Shown: piece after piece, positions 34,476 to 43,748 of the stretch
Layout of the letters: each line of letters opens with the position of its first letter
Numbering within the stretch: position 1 is the stretch's first letter
Assembly: GCA_024138025.1 (NCBI GenBank)
Contig: JAMXBD010000204.1
Coordinates: forward strand, 62,001-126,000
Length of the DNA: 64,000 nt
Direction of reading: 5' to 3'
Source of the DNA: Combretum micranthum
Lineage: Eukaryota; Streptophyta; Magnoliopsida; Myrtales; Combretaceae
The notes under the pieces: generated by a model
Told to the model about the DNA's origin: nothing
Databases searched by the model: none
Seen by the model: the letters and a program-made list of their open reading frames with translations, nothing else
Program-made: the position numbers and the translations under genes

Positions 34476-35656
34476 ATGGGTAGTCACGGAGAAAGTGATA
34501 AGATTGATATGAAATTGTTCGTCAAATCGATACAGGATCAGTTTAGGATAATGAATGCAAGGCTTGACAATATGGAATCCGCAAGTAAGACTAAGAGCAA
34601 TAGAGGAATGAGACGTAATGAAGAAGAGATTGATGAATCTGAGTCTGAAGGATCCGGAGTTATAAGAAGGCGGAGGAATGCTCCAAAACAAGATAATTCC
34701 TTAGGGAATATCAAATTAAAGATACCTCCTTTTCAAGGTAAGAATGACCCGGAATTGTTTTTAGAATGGGTGAGAAAGGTGGATCATGTCTTTGATTGCC
34801 ACAATTACTCCGAAGACAAAAAGATCAAGTTGGCTTCTATTGAGTTTTCCGACTATGCTAGTGTATGGTGGGATCAACTTGTGCGAAATAGGAGGAGAAA
34901 TGAGGAGAGACCCATTAGTACTTGGGATGAAATGAAGGCGGTGATGCGAAAAAGATTCATCCCTGGTCACTATTATAGGATTTACATAGAAAATTACAAG
35001 GTTTGACACAAGGGTCAAGAAGTGTAGAGGATTATTACAAGGAAATGGAAGTAGCTATGATCTGGACTGATGTGAAAGAGGATGATGAAGCTACTATGGC
35101 TAGATTTCTCAATGGATTGAACTCTGAGATTGCTAATGTGGTAGAACTCCATCCTTATCTTGCTATTGAGGAGTTGTTGCACAATGCCATAAAAGTGGAG
35201 CAACAATTAAAGTTTAAAGGATCTTCTCGATTTGATTCTACTTCTAATTCTTCATGGAAGTCCACTTGGAAGAAGAACAATTCAGATTTGAAGTCCATGG
35301 AGGATTTAAAGGCCAAAAGTCCTATTACTCCATACAAAGGTAAATCTGAAACTAAGGCTTATGGTAAATCTCGTGATATTCAATGTTTCAGGTGTAAAGG
35401 ATTTGGACATATTGCTTCTCAATGTCCGAATCAAAGGGCTATGGTCATTTTGGATAATGGCGATGTTGAAATTGTGAGTTCAGAAGATGATCCTGATATG
35501 CCAGTTTTGGAAGATTGTAGTGATGTAGATGTGGAAGGTCCTGTGAAAGGAGATTTATTGGTTACTAGGCGAGTCCTTATTACTCAACCTAAGGATGAGA
35601 GTGAAAGTGAAGAGGTACAGCGTGAGAATATTTTTCATACCCGGTGTCATGTGTAG
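34476..35656 (+). pseudogene. CRM-like gag, one frameshift and terminal stop
   Basis: The ATG at 34476 (MGSHGESDKIDMKLFVKSIQ) opens a typical gypsy gag with LKIPPFQGKNDPELFLEWVR and the KLASIEFSDYASVWWDQL core. The frame is lost at about 35000 (after YYRIYIEN) and picked up as [20 protein letters not shown]. The CCHC knuckle [14 protein letters not shown] lies at about 35383-35424. A TAG at 35654-35656 then interrupts what should be continuous gag-protease; the same frame continues directly beyond it into the protease. Gag would form the virus-like particle. Confidence 0.88.
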
Positions 35657-36457
35657 AAGAAGGTATGTACACTGATTATTGATAGTGGTAGCTGCACTAA
35701 CGCTGCGAGTACCTTGCTAGTTGATAAATTGAAGTTAAAATCTGTAAAACATCCAAAGCCCTACAGATTACAATGGTTGAATGAATGTGGGGAGATCAAG
35801 GTGACTAAACAGGTTCTTATTTCCTTTTCTATAGGAAATTATCATGATGAAGTTTTGTGTGACACAGTTCCCATGCAAGCTGGTCACTTACTGCTAGGCC
35901 GACCTTGGCAGTTTGATAGGAAAGTGACATATGATGAGTACAAGAACCAATATTCTTTTGTTCTAAATAAAAGAACTGTGATTCTCACTCCTCAGAAACC
36001 ATGGGAAGCATGTGAAGATCAAGTGAGGATAGCAAGAGAGTTTCGAGAGAAACACATGAGTGAACAAGATAAGAGTGGCAAGGAGAGAAAAAGTGAGAAA
36101 CAAACACTTGTGAGTTATGATAGAGGAGAGTCAAACACATTGAGTGGAGAGGAAGTTGCAAGAAAAAGTGAGGTTAAAAGTGCAATCATGGCAAGGAAAC
36201 AACTACTTGTACTCATGTACAAGGATGTTTATTTTACTACTTCTGACCTTAACTCTTCGTTGCCAAGTGTGGTGGTTTCTCTTTTGCAGGAATATGAGGA
36301 TTTATTTCCTGAAGAAGTTCCAAGGGGATTGCCTCCACTAAGGGGGATTGAGCACCAAATTGACTTTATTCCAGGTGCTTCTATTCCTAACCGGCCAGCT
36401 TATAGGGCCAATCCCGAGGAGACAAAGGAGATTCAAAGGCAAGTTGATGATTTGTAG
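35657..36457 (+). pseudogene. CRM-like aspartic protease and linker to RT
   Basis: Immediately after the stop, KKVCTLIIDSGSCTNAAST carries the D-S-G catalytic triad. GHLLLGRPWQFDRKV closes the protease. Then comes a lysine/glutamate-rich linker, and [20 protein letters not shown], the usual N-terminal signature of chromovirus RT. The frame ends at TAG 36455-36457 inside the segment preceding the RT fingers (QRQVDDL), next to a frame change. The protease would cut the polyprotein. Confidence 0.85.
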
Positions 36458-38480
36458 AAAAGGGGTTTGTAAGGGAGAGCCTCAGTCCATGTTCAGTTCC
36501 TGTTATTTGGTTCCAAAGAAAGATGGAACATGGCGAATGTGTGTTGACTGTCGAGCTATCAACAAGATTACAGTTAAGTATAGACATCCCATTCCTAGAC
36601 TTGATGATATGCTTGATGAGTTGCATGGTGCTTGTTTGTTTTCCAAAATTGACTTGAAAAATGGCTATTACCAAATTCGTATGAAAGAGGGAGATGAGTG
36701 GAAAACTGCTTTTAAAACTAAATATGGTCTATATGAATGGATGGTAATGCCTTTTGGATTAACAAACGCGCCTAGCACGTTTATGCGATTAATGAACCAT
36801 GTTCTTCGTGCTTTTATTGGAAAGTTTGTTGTTGTTTACTTTGATGACATCTTAGTTTACAGCAAAACATTGGATGAACATGTTCAGCATTTACAATCTG
36901 TTTTCACTGTCCTGAGAGAAAACAAATTGTATGCCAATTTGAAAAAGTGTACCTTTTGCACGGAAACTGTTGTTTTTCTTGGATTTGTTGTAGGTGCACA
37001 TGGGATTTCCGTTGATGAAGACAAGGTGAAGGCAATTCGAGAATGGCCAACACCAAGGAATGCAAGTGAGGTAAGAAGCTTTCATGGTTTAGCAAGTTTT
37101 TATAGGAGATTTGTGAAAGACTTTAGTTCTATAGCTTCTCCTTTAAACGATCTTGTTAAAAAGAATTGTGAGTTTAGGTGGACAGAAGTGCATGAAAAAG
37201 CTTTTAATGATTTGAAAGATAAATTGACAAATGCACCATTACTTGTTTTACCTAATTTTGAGAAAGTTTTTGAAATAGAATGTGATGCTTCCGGGAAGGG
37301 TATTGGTGGTGTTTTGATGCAGGATTCGAAGCCAATCGCTTATTTTAGCGAGAAGCTCAGTGGAGCAGCATTGAATTACCCCGTCTATGACAAGGAGCTT
37401 TATGCCTTGGTGAGGACTTTGCAAACGTGGCAACATTACCTATGGCCCAAGGAGTTCATCATTCATTCAGATCATGAAAGTCTGAAATTTCTCAAAACTC
37501 AAGGTAAGTTGAACAAAAGACATGCAAAGTGGCTTGAGTTCATTGAAACTTTCCCTTATGTGATAAAGTATAAGCAAGGAAAAGAGAATGTGGTTGCTGA
37601 TGCACTCTCTCGAAGGTATGTACTTTTGACTTCTTTACATACTAAGTTGCTTGGGTTTGAGCTTATTAAGGGATTGTATGAGACTGATTCTGATTTCAGT
37701 CAAATCTGGGCTGCTTGTGCTGTTTCTGGTTATGCTGATTATTATAGGCACGATGGTTATTTGTTTAAGAAAAGTAAATTGTGTGTGCCTAGGAGTTCTG
37801 TGCGTGAGTTACTTGTTAGAGAAACTCATGGGGGTGGATTGATGGGACACTTTGGTGTTCAAAAGACATTGGATATTTTGCATGAGCATTTCTTTTGGCC
37901 TAAGATGAAACGTGATGTCCAAACTGTTTGTAACAAATGCATTGTATGTAAACAGGCTAAGTCTAAAATAATGCCTCATGGAGAATATATTCCTTTACCT
38001 GTGCCTAATCAACCTTGGACCGACATCTCTATGGATTTTGTATTAGGATTACCACGATCTCAGAGTGGTAAAGATAGCATATTTGTTGTTGTTGATAGGT
38101 TTAGTAAAATGGCTCATTTCATTGCTTGTTCTAAATCTAATGATGCACAACATATTGCTGATTTATTCTTTAAAGAGATTGTGCGTTTGCATGGGTTACC
38201 TAGATCCATTGTGAGTGATAGGGATGTCAAATTTTTAAGTTATTTCTGGCGTACTTTGTGGAACAAGTTAGGCACAAAATTGTTGTTTTCCACTGTTGCA
38301 CACCCTCAAACGGATGGTCAGACGGAAGTAGTCAATAGGACTCTTTCAACTTTGTTGCGTGCTGTGATTCCTAAGAACTTGAAGCAATGGGAAAAATGTT
38401 TACCCCATGTAGAATTTGCATATAATAGAACTGTACATTCCACAACATCATATTCCCCATTTGAAATTGTATGGCTTTAA
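36458..38480 (+). pseudogene. CRM-like RT-RNase H-integrase, one long open frame
   Basis: The frame is open from 36348 but homologous from about 36500 ([20 protein letters not shown]). [35 protein letters not shown] and catalytic [10 protein letters not shown] (about 36839). RNase [31 protein letters not shown] and [10 protein letters not shown]. Integrase: the HHCC zinc module ([19 protein letters not shown] and [10 protein letters not shown]), then the core with Asp in [10 protein letters not shown], Asp in SDRDVKF and Glu in [10 protein letters not shown]. All the catalytic residues I expect are present. A 2-bp deletion after SPFEIV (about 38470) shifts the frame and ends it at 38480. Copies RNA to cDNA and inserts it. 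Confidence 0.92.
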
Positions 38481-39132
38481 TCCTTTGACTCCATTGGATA
38501 TTTTGCCTTTACCTGCTAATGAGTTTGTTGATGTTGAAGGTAAGAACAAGGCAGATTTTGTGAGGGAATTGCATGCTCAAGTTCGGGCCAATATTGAAAA
38601 GAAAAATGAACATTATGCACGTCAGGCCAATAAGGGTCGTGTGAAGGTTGTTTTCCAACCAGGAGATTGGGTGTGGGTGCACTTGCGAAAGGAGCGATTT
38701 GCTGCTCAAAGGAAAACTAAGCTACACCCTAGAGGCGATGGGCCATTCCAAGTGTTGGAGCGCATCAACGATAACGCTTACAAGATTGACTTACCGAGTC
38801 ATTATGGTAATGTAAGCGCAACTTTTAATGTTTCTGATCTTTCTTTGTATGATGCAGGTGATTCGAGGACGAATCTATTCGAGGAAGGGGGGAATGATGA
38901 GGATCATCAAGCATCAATGGGTCCAAAGTTCAAATCCAACGATCCATTGCAAGATATTGGAGGTCCCATGACAAGAGCTAAGGCTAAACGAATGAGGGAG
39001 GCATTGCAAGGACTTGTTATGGAGTTGCAAGAGAAGGAATTGCATTTATCCACCAATAAAAATGAGTCAAAAGTGCTTAACATCATCAAAATAAGCTCCG
39101 GAGGGGATCTAAATGGAAAGCAAGTGAAATAG
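38471..39132 (+). pseudogene. CRM-like integrase C-terminus and tail running into the 3' LTR
   Basis: In a frame shifted from the preceding one the sequence continues [20 protein letters not shown], then QANKGRVKVVFQPGDWVWVH and KLHPRGDGPFQVLERINDNA (the GPY/F-like module). After ATFNVSDLSLYDAGDSRTNL and FEEGGNDEDHQ the frame crosses the LTR border at 38895. It encodes MTRAKAKRMREALQGLVMEL and a polar tail to a stop at 39130-39132. In CRM elements the corresponding region holds the putative targeting (CR) motif and overlaps the 3' LTR. Whether this tail is a true CR motif is an inference. No canonical chromodomain is recognised. Confidence 0.75.
38881..38894 (+). other. Polypurine tract
   Basis: GAGGAAGGGGGGAA lies immediately before the 3' LTR start TGATGAGG. 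It is all purine and is the expected plus-strand primer. It also encodes part of the FEEGGN segment of the integrase tail. Confidence 0.9.
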
Positions 39133-39666
39133 AGCAAAGAAGGAGCCAAGAAGTGCCCTGCAGGATTAATGGCTGTCGACATTAATTAATGGCCGCCGGC
39201 CATTATATCTGCTCATTGCGAATTTTGAGTCCAGAACACTCAAGGCCGCCGGCCATCTTTGTTGGCGCCAGCCATCTTTTATGGACGTGATTTAATGTAT
39301 TTTGACGTTTTGTTTTCTTTCTTTGGCTATTAAAACCCTATTATGGTTATATCAGCAAAGACGAATTATATGAATGTTATTCATTCTCTTTGAGAGAAAA
39401 CTCCATCTTGTTCCTTGTGAACGAATTTCCATTTGATTTTCTTGATCTAAACACTCAAGGAGGTCGACGTGATAACTAGGTTGCGATCAACAGGTTTGTT
39501 CGAGGTCTAGTTCCATTCCATTCATTGATAATTAGGTTGCAATCAACAGGTTTGATTGAGGTCTAATTCCATCTTACGACGACTTGTCTCAAGACGATCC
39601 TCAGGTTCCAATTCCAATCAACAATTTGGGGGTTCTAGGTTTAATATACCTAGGGTTACCATATCA
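38895..39666 (+). repeat. 3' LTR of the CRM-like element (772 bp)
   Basis: Starts TGATGAGG, ends CCATATCA, and is followed by TSD GAAAG at 39667-39671. It is shorter than the 5' LTR through several small deletions (for example near 39180-39260). Its first 238 bp are coding-compatible with the integrase tail, whereas the 5' LTR copy of the same frame has a stop. Confidence 0.93.
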
Positions 39667-39915
39667 GAAAGACGACTCCAAAAATTCTTCTAGATTAAGG
39701 GAAGAATACAAGAAGTGAGCACATGCTACAAATACCATAAGTCAGGTCACAAACGACGATATTGCTCAATGCTCAAAAGGGTAGCCTCAAGAGGAAGCAA
39801 GAGGGAAGCTTTGGTAGCAACATGGAGTGACAATGAATCCATTGATTTTAATGAAGATCTATGCCATGCCCTAATGGGTACCCTAGTCGGATTATGTGAT
39901 TGTGAAACAAAATGA
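39667..39915 (+). pseudogene. Copia gag, C-terminal half with zinc knuckle
   Basis: Directly after the CRM-like element the interrupted copia gag resumes with KDDSKNSSRLREEYKK, then CYKYHKSGHKRRYC. In a CCHC knuckle the second position of the CX2C pair should be Cys, but here it is Tyr. It continues WSDNESIDFNEDLCHALMGT and ends at TGA 39913-39915. Together with 32398-33129 it forms one copia gag, and the GAAAG duplication lies exactly at the junction. Confidence 0.72.
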
Positions 39916-40654
39916 TGCCATTTAAATCTTATAAAACATGGTTTTTGGGCCATCAGAGAGATTCACTAATACATAACATAACTAACTATTAAGAGGTTAT
40001 GACATGTGACAAGATCTTTGGTTGTTTTGATGAGAAGTAATGTATATATGCAAGTCATAAACTCAAGATAAATAATATCACACAGTTCACACTATATTGT
40101 CTGTTCTTTTATATATTACAGAATGATATCATTTGCAAATAAATGCTAAGACGAAAATTTATTCAAGACTCCATCATCTCTACTACTGAATCTTGACTCC
40201 TACCGGAGTGAAGCTCCTTGATGGAACAAGTCAAGACCGCAAGCGTATCTTGAAAAATCTGTGAGAGTATGAGCGATACCACGACTCAGTAGCGTAACCA
40301 GATTATATCACATATCAAGCAAACAAATGCATAGCAGGTACATTACCAGAGATCTGAAATGCCAATACGTAGTAGACTATCACGTTTAAATGCAGTAATG
40401 CAAGTATGCAAATGCATAGCAGGTTATTATGGATTCAACTAGACATTAATTCATACATAAGTGATCAAACAATGCCAGACACACCTCATCATATTCACCC
40501 AAATATTACCAAGCAATCATCTTATCTCTTATTATAGCATACTGTTTCCAAACCATACATACACCAATCCTAGTTACTCATTCGAACGATAAATTCATTC
40601 TTTTATTAGTTAACTTAATGCATCTAATATTACAAGAACAAACAATATGTTATC
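39916..40654. other. Unassigned DNA between copia gag and the duplicated TNL flank
   Basis: No coding sequence is seen. Two copies of aaatgcatagcagg (about 40325 and 40410) and tctgtgagagtatgagcgat-like words suggest a fragment of an LTR read on the minus strand, but no ends or TSD were found. Copia protease sequence, expected here, is absent. Confidence 0.4.
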
Positions 40655-41955
40655 ACTAGCCATTGGATCTTTTTCTTTCTTTTCTTTCCTCTTTAGATTC
40701 GAGAGAAATATGAACTGGTGTAGAGCCTGGCTTTAGATCTAGGTGGGATGTATCATCCATTGCGACGATGCATACGATACGACGAACCTTGACTTTCGTT
40801 TACAATCTTTCTTCGTCAATCTCTCTTTTCCTTTTTCTTTTCACTTTTCCGCCAGCAGATGACCTTGAAGCTGTGTGTTTACTAATGGCAAATACAGGCA
40901 TGTAATTTCGACGAAATTCTAATGGTCATTTAAGTCTACAAGGCTAATACATTCGATTTTCGTGTGAAACATATAACTAACGGAGACTAGTAACCTTTAG
41001 CATGATTGTTATACACATACGTATATTTACATGCATAATATAAGATAACATATTTAAATTGTATATTAATTTCTCAAGGAGATAACTTGCAATAACAGAA
41101 CAAGAAAAGAGAGAGGTAGAAGGAGGAGAAAAATGGGGAAAAAAAATCTTGAATTGAAGGACCAAAAATCACTATTATTATTTAACTGCAAAACACACTT
41201 AATAAAGATATCTATATCTATTTATAAGCATACAACTAAAAGAAATCCAAATTAGCAATTAAAGATTCAGAAAATTCTAAATTATGCAAATGAATCTAAA
41301 CTACTGAAATATAGATAAATGTAATCAACTTAAATTTTATTCATTAAAAGACTAATAGAAAATCCTAAAATTTTAACTACGTAATAAATGTAATATCGCG
41401 GAAAATCCTATAGAAATAACTTTGACACCACTGCGACATGGGATCTCCATGTCCATGTAAAAGATATCGTGAAACCGCGTTTCATTTGACCATGTCCGTG
41501 TAAAATGCGCGTGTGCCGTGAAAGCAGCAACCGTGCTTTTTGGCTGGCAGCACATAGCACTTACTTTTTTTTTTTGGCCCGTCATATGGCACTTACTTTA
41601 CTTTATTCCCTTTTCGCTTTTAAGGTATTTCCAGGAAATTAAATTAATTATAAAAAAAGTAAACATAAAAGATTTAAGGATTTAATCACGATTAGAACAG
41701 ATCTTGATCGTTTATTGATGTAATAGAATGGATCCCATTATAATTGCAATGAAAGTTAAAATTTTCCTAACTTTTATGTATATTTGTCACAAATATAAGC
41801 TAGTCAAATTAATTTCTCTACCGCCCTTTTATAGTGTCAGAGTGATGAAATATTGCTAACAGATGACCATGGATTAGTTAGAAAATGGTAGCCGACAGGT
41901 GATGTTAAACCGCATATGACAACAAAACTAACGTCTATGATCTAAGATAATATTA
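40655..41955 (-). repeat. Duplicated TNL 5' flank, copy 2 (promoter without its gene)
   Basis: Homologous to 29783-31310 in the same orientation. On the minus strand the start context and ATG survive (codons M-A-S-D-N corresponding to M-P-G-D-N of the TNL), but similarity ends about six codons in, so no TIR domain follows. Copy 2 lacks two AT-rich segments present in copy 1. At its other end similarity stops at ataatattat (41955), and copia integrase sequence begins about 10 bp later. This is a segmental duplication and not a transposon end as far as I can see. Confidence 0.75.
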
Positions 41956-41964
41956 TCTCAAACC

Positions 41965-42935
41965 TAAGTTTAGAAGCTGAAAAATATACCTTGATTATTG
42001 TTAATGACTTTACGAGATATACACTGACTTTCTTCATTGTATCTAGAGATGAATCAAACAATGTCAATTTTAGATATTACCAAAAAGTTCAAAATGAAAA
42101 CCTCTTAATATTGTAACTTTTGAAGTGATCATTGGAAAGAATTTGAAAATTTTGAAATAGAAGATTTTTGTAGTAATTATAGAGTTGAACACACTCTTTC
42201 AACACTTAGGACACCACAATAAAATAGAGTAGCAGAAAGAAAGAATAAGACTTTAATTAAAATGGTTAGGATAATGTTGTGTGACAATAACTTACCTAGA
42301 TATTTTTGGGTCGAAACTATTGATATAGTACTACATATCTAATCAAGTGTTTATTATACCAATACTCAAGAAAACCTCTATAAGTTTTGAAAATATAATT
42401 GACCTAATATTTCATATTTTTATCCATTTGGCATTATATGTTACATTTTGAATAGTCGAAAAGATCAATTGGTTAAAGTTTGATGCAAAAAGTAATAATG
42501 GTGTTTTTCTTGGTCACTTTCTCATTAGTAAGGTTTATAGGGTATTCAATAAAAGAACATTGTTGTTGAAGAATCAATTCATGTTGCTTTTGATATTTAG
42601 ATAGATTTACCATTGACAATAATGATTTTGATAAGGAACTAGTCAAAGAGATGGAAATAAGAGTTAAATAGGGAGAACTAGCCTAGGTGACCTTCCTAAG
42701 GAATGGAAATATGCTAAGGAACTCCCTAAAAACCTAATTATAAATGAACCATCAAATATGGTGCAAACTAGATCATCCCTAAGAAATATGAGTGACCTAG
42801 TTTTCTCATCCCAAACTGAATCTGAAAATATAGATAAGCTCTAAAAGATGAATTTTGGATATAAGCAAGTAAAAGGAATTAAATCAATTCATTAGAATGA
42901 AGTTTGAGATTTAGTATCTAAACCTACTAATAGAC
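41965..42935 (+). pseudogene. Copia integrase and integrase-RT linker, broken
   Basis: The sequence reads SLEAEKYTLIIVNDFTRYTL (integrase core with the first Asp in the ND context), then after stops EHTLSTLRTPQ, a stop, and RVAERKNKTLIKMVRIML (Glu-bearing helix). NLPRYFWVE follows. From about 42640: DLPKEWKYAKELPKNLIINE, VQTRSSLRNMSDLVFSSQTE and NEVWDLVSKPTN, the conserved segment leading into copia RT. At least six stops or shifts. It stops at the MITE at 42939. Confidence 0.75.
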
Positions 42936-42938
42936 CGA

Positions 42939-43310
42939 TAGGGCTGCAAATGAGTCAAGTCGCTACGAGCTACCCGAGCTCGGCTTACTTTAGGCTCCAC
43001 TCCGCTCGAGCTTGATTAGTAAACAAGTTAAGCTCGAGCTTCAATTCAAGATCGCATGCGAAATCATGAACAAACTTGTTTAAGGCTCATGGACGAGCTG
43101 TAAATAAGTTCATTAAATGGCTCATTAACAAGCTCATTATTTACTTTATAAATTCTATATTTATGATATATTAATATCTAATTAAAACCATAAAATTAAT
43201 TTCTATTTAATACATATATATATCTATGAACTCTTATATATATTTTTATTTGAAAAAAAATGGAAAAAGGTTCTATTTAAATGAATCGAGCTTGAGCTAG
43301 GCCTGATATC
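42939..43310. mobile_element. hAT-type MITE fragment (TAGGGCTGCAAATGAG family)
   Basis: The left end TAGGGCTGCAAATGAG, followed by clustered CGAGCT/GAGCTCG words and an AT-rich core, is the pattern of a common plant hAT-derived MITE. The right side retains gaatcgagcttgagctaggc but no clean complementary end, and no TSD was found. It sits within the RT portion of the decayed copia element. Confidence 0.55.
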
Positions 43311-43327
43311 ATGTTCTTAGTGAACTT

Positions 43328-43571
43328 ATGTGTGTGATTTCAATTTTACCTGAAGGAATCTCACTTGAGAGTGGTAAAACGTATCTTCAAGTATCTTGCA
43401 AGAACTATTGAAATTAACTTATGGTATCTAAAGTTTATTTCTTTCGATCTTGTTGGATACTCCGGTGCCAGCTTTGTTGGTGTAAGGTTGATTGGAAAAG
43501 CACAAGTGACACGTGTCACTTCCTTAGTTGATCCAAATTGGTTTAGATCCAAGGCCTCCTGGGCTCGGTAA
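43328..43571 (+). pseudogene. Copia RT C-terminus/RNase H start, fragment
   Basis: ESHLRVVKRIFKYLARTIEI, then LWYLKFISFDLVGYSGASFV, is the standard junction between copia RT and RNase H (compare HL.AVKRI.RYL.GT and GYSDAD.AG). The RNase H Asp of the YSDAD motif is replaced (YSGAS). The rest of RNase H and the 3' LTR are missing. Confidence 0.7.
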
Positions 43572-43748
43572 AGAAGAATGAAAAAACAAAAAACAAAAGC
43601 AAATAAGATTTTGAAAATTATATAAGTAAATATTTATATTATTTCTATATTAATACTAAAAAATGATTGTCTATTTACAATATAATGTGTTGTTATTAAC
43701 AACACAAGAATACTTCTTAAAATTATATCTAGTTTGATTTATATAAAA

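Larger units (their letters stand above)
33130..39666 (+). mobile_element. Ty3/gypsy chromovirus, CRM-like, 6.5 kb with TSD GAAAG
   Basis: LTRs 33130-33919 and 38895-39666 both start TGATGAGGATC and end CCATATCA. The flanking pentamers GAAAG (33125-33129 and 39667-39671) are identical. PBS TGGTATCAGAGC and a purine tract GAGGAAGGGGGGAA bracket the inside. Gag, protease, RT, RNase H and integrase are in gypsy order. The last reading frame runs about 240 bp into the 3' LTR, a layout known for CRM centromeric retrotransposons, and RT and linker motifs fit the same clade. Coding is broken by two or three frameshifts before RT, one stop after gag and a 2-bp deletion near the integrase end. LTR divergence by eye is a few percent, so the insertion is fairly young. 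Confidence 0.92.
31320..43571 (+). mobile_element. Decayed Ty1/copia element hosting later insertions
   Basis: Pieces occur in the correct order on the plus strand: LTR (to 32303), tRNA-Met-type PBS, gag N-half (32398-33129), gag C-half with zinc knuckle (39667-39915), integrase (41965-42550), integrase-RT linker (42700-42930) and RT-RNase H junction (43328-43490). The protease region, most of the RT and the 3' LTR are missing. A gypsy element splits the gag, the duplicated TNL flank separates gag from integrase, and a MITE sits in the RT region. Lineage style (LPLLSGGNY.YWK gag; TRSSLRN and QFERNEVWELVP-like linker) fits Tork/SIRE-type copia elements. It is assumed, not proven, that all pieces come from one insertion. 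Confidence 0.65.

Noticed and set aside
39916..40654. Copia protease expected between gag and integrase
   Set aside because: No D-S/T-G motif or homologous frame is found; the sequence looks like non-coding repeat.
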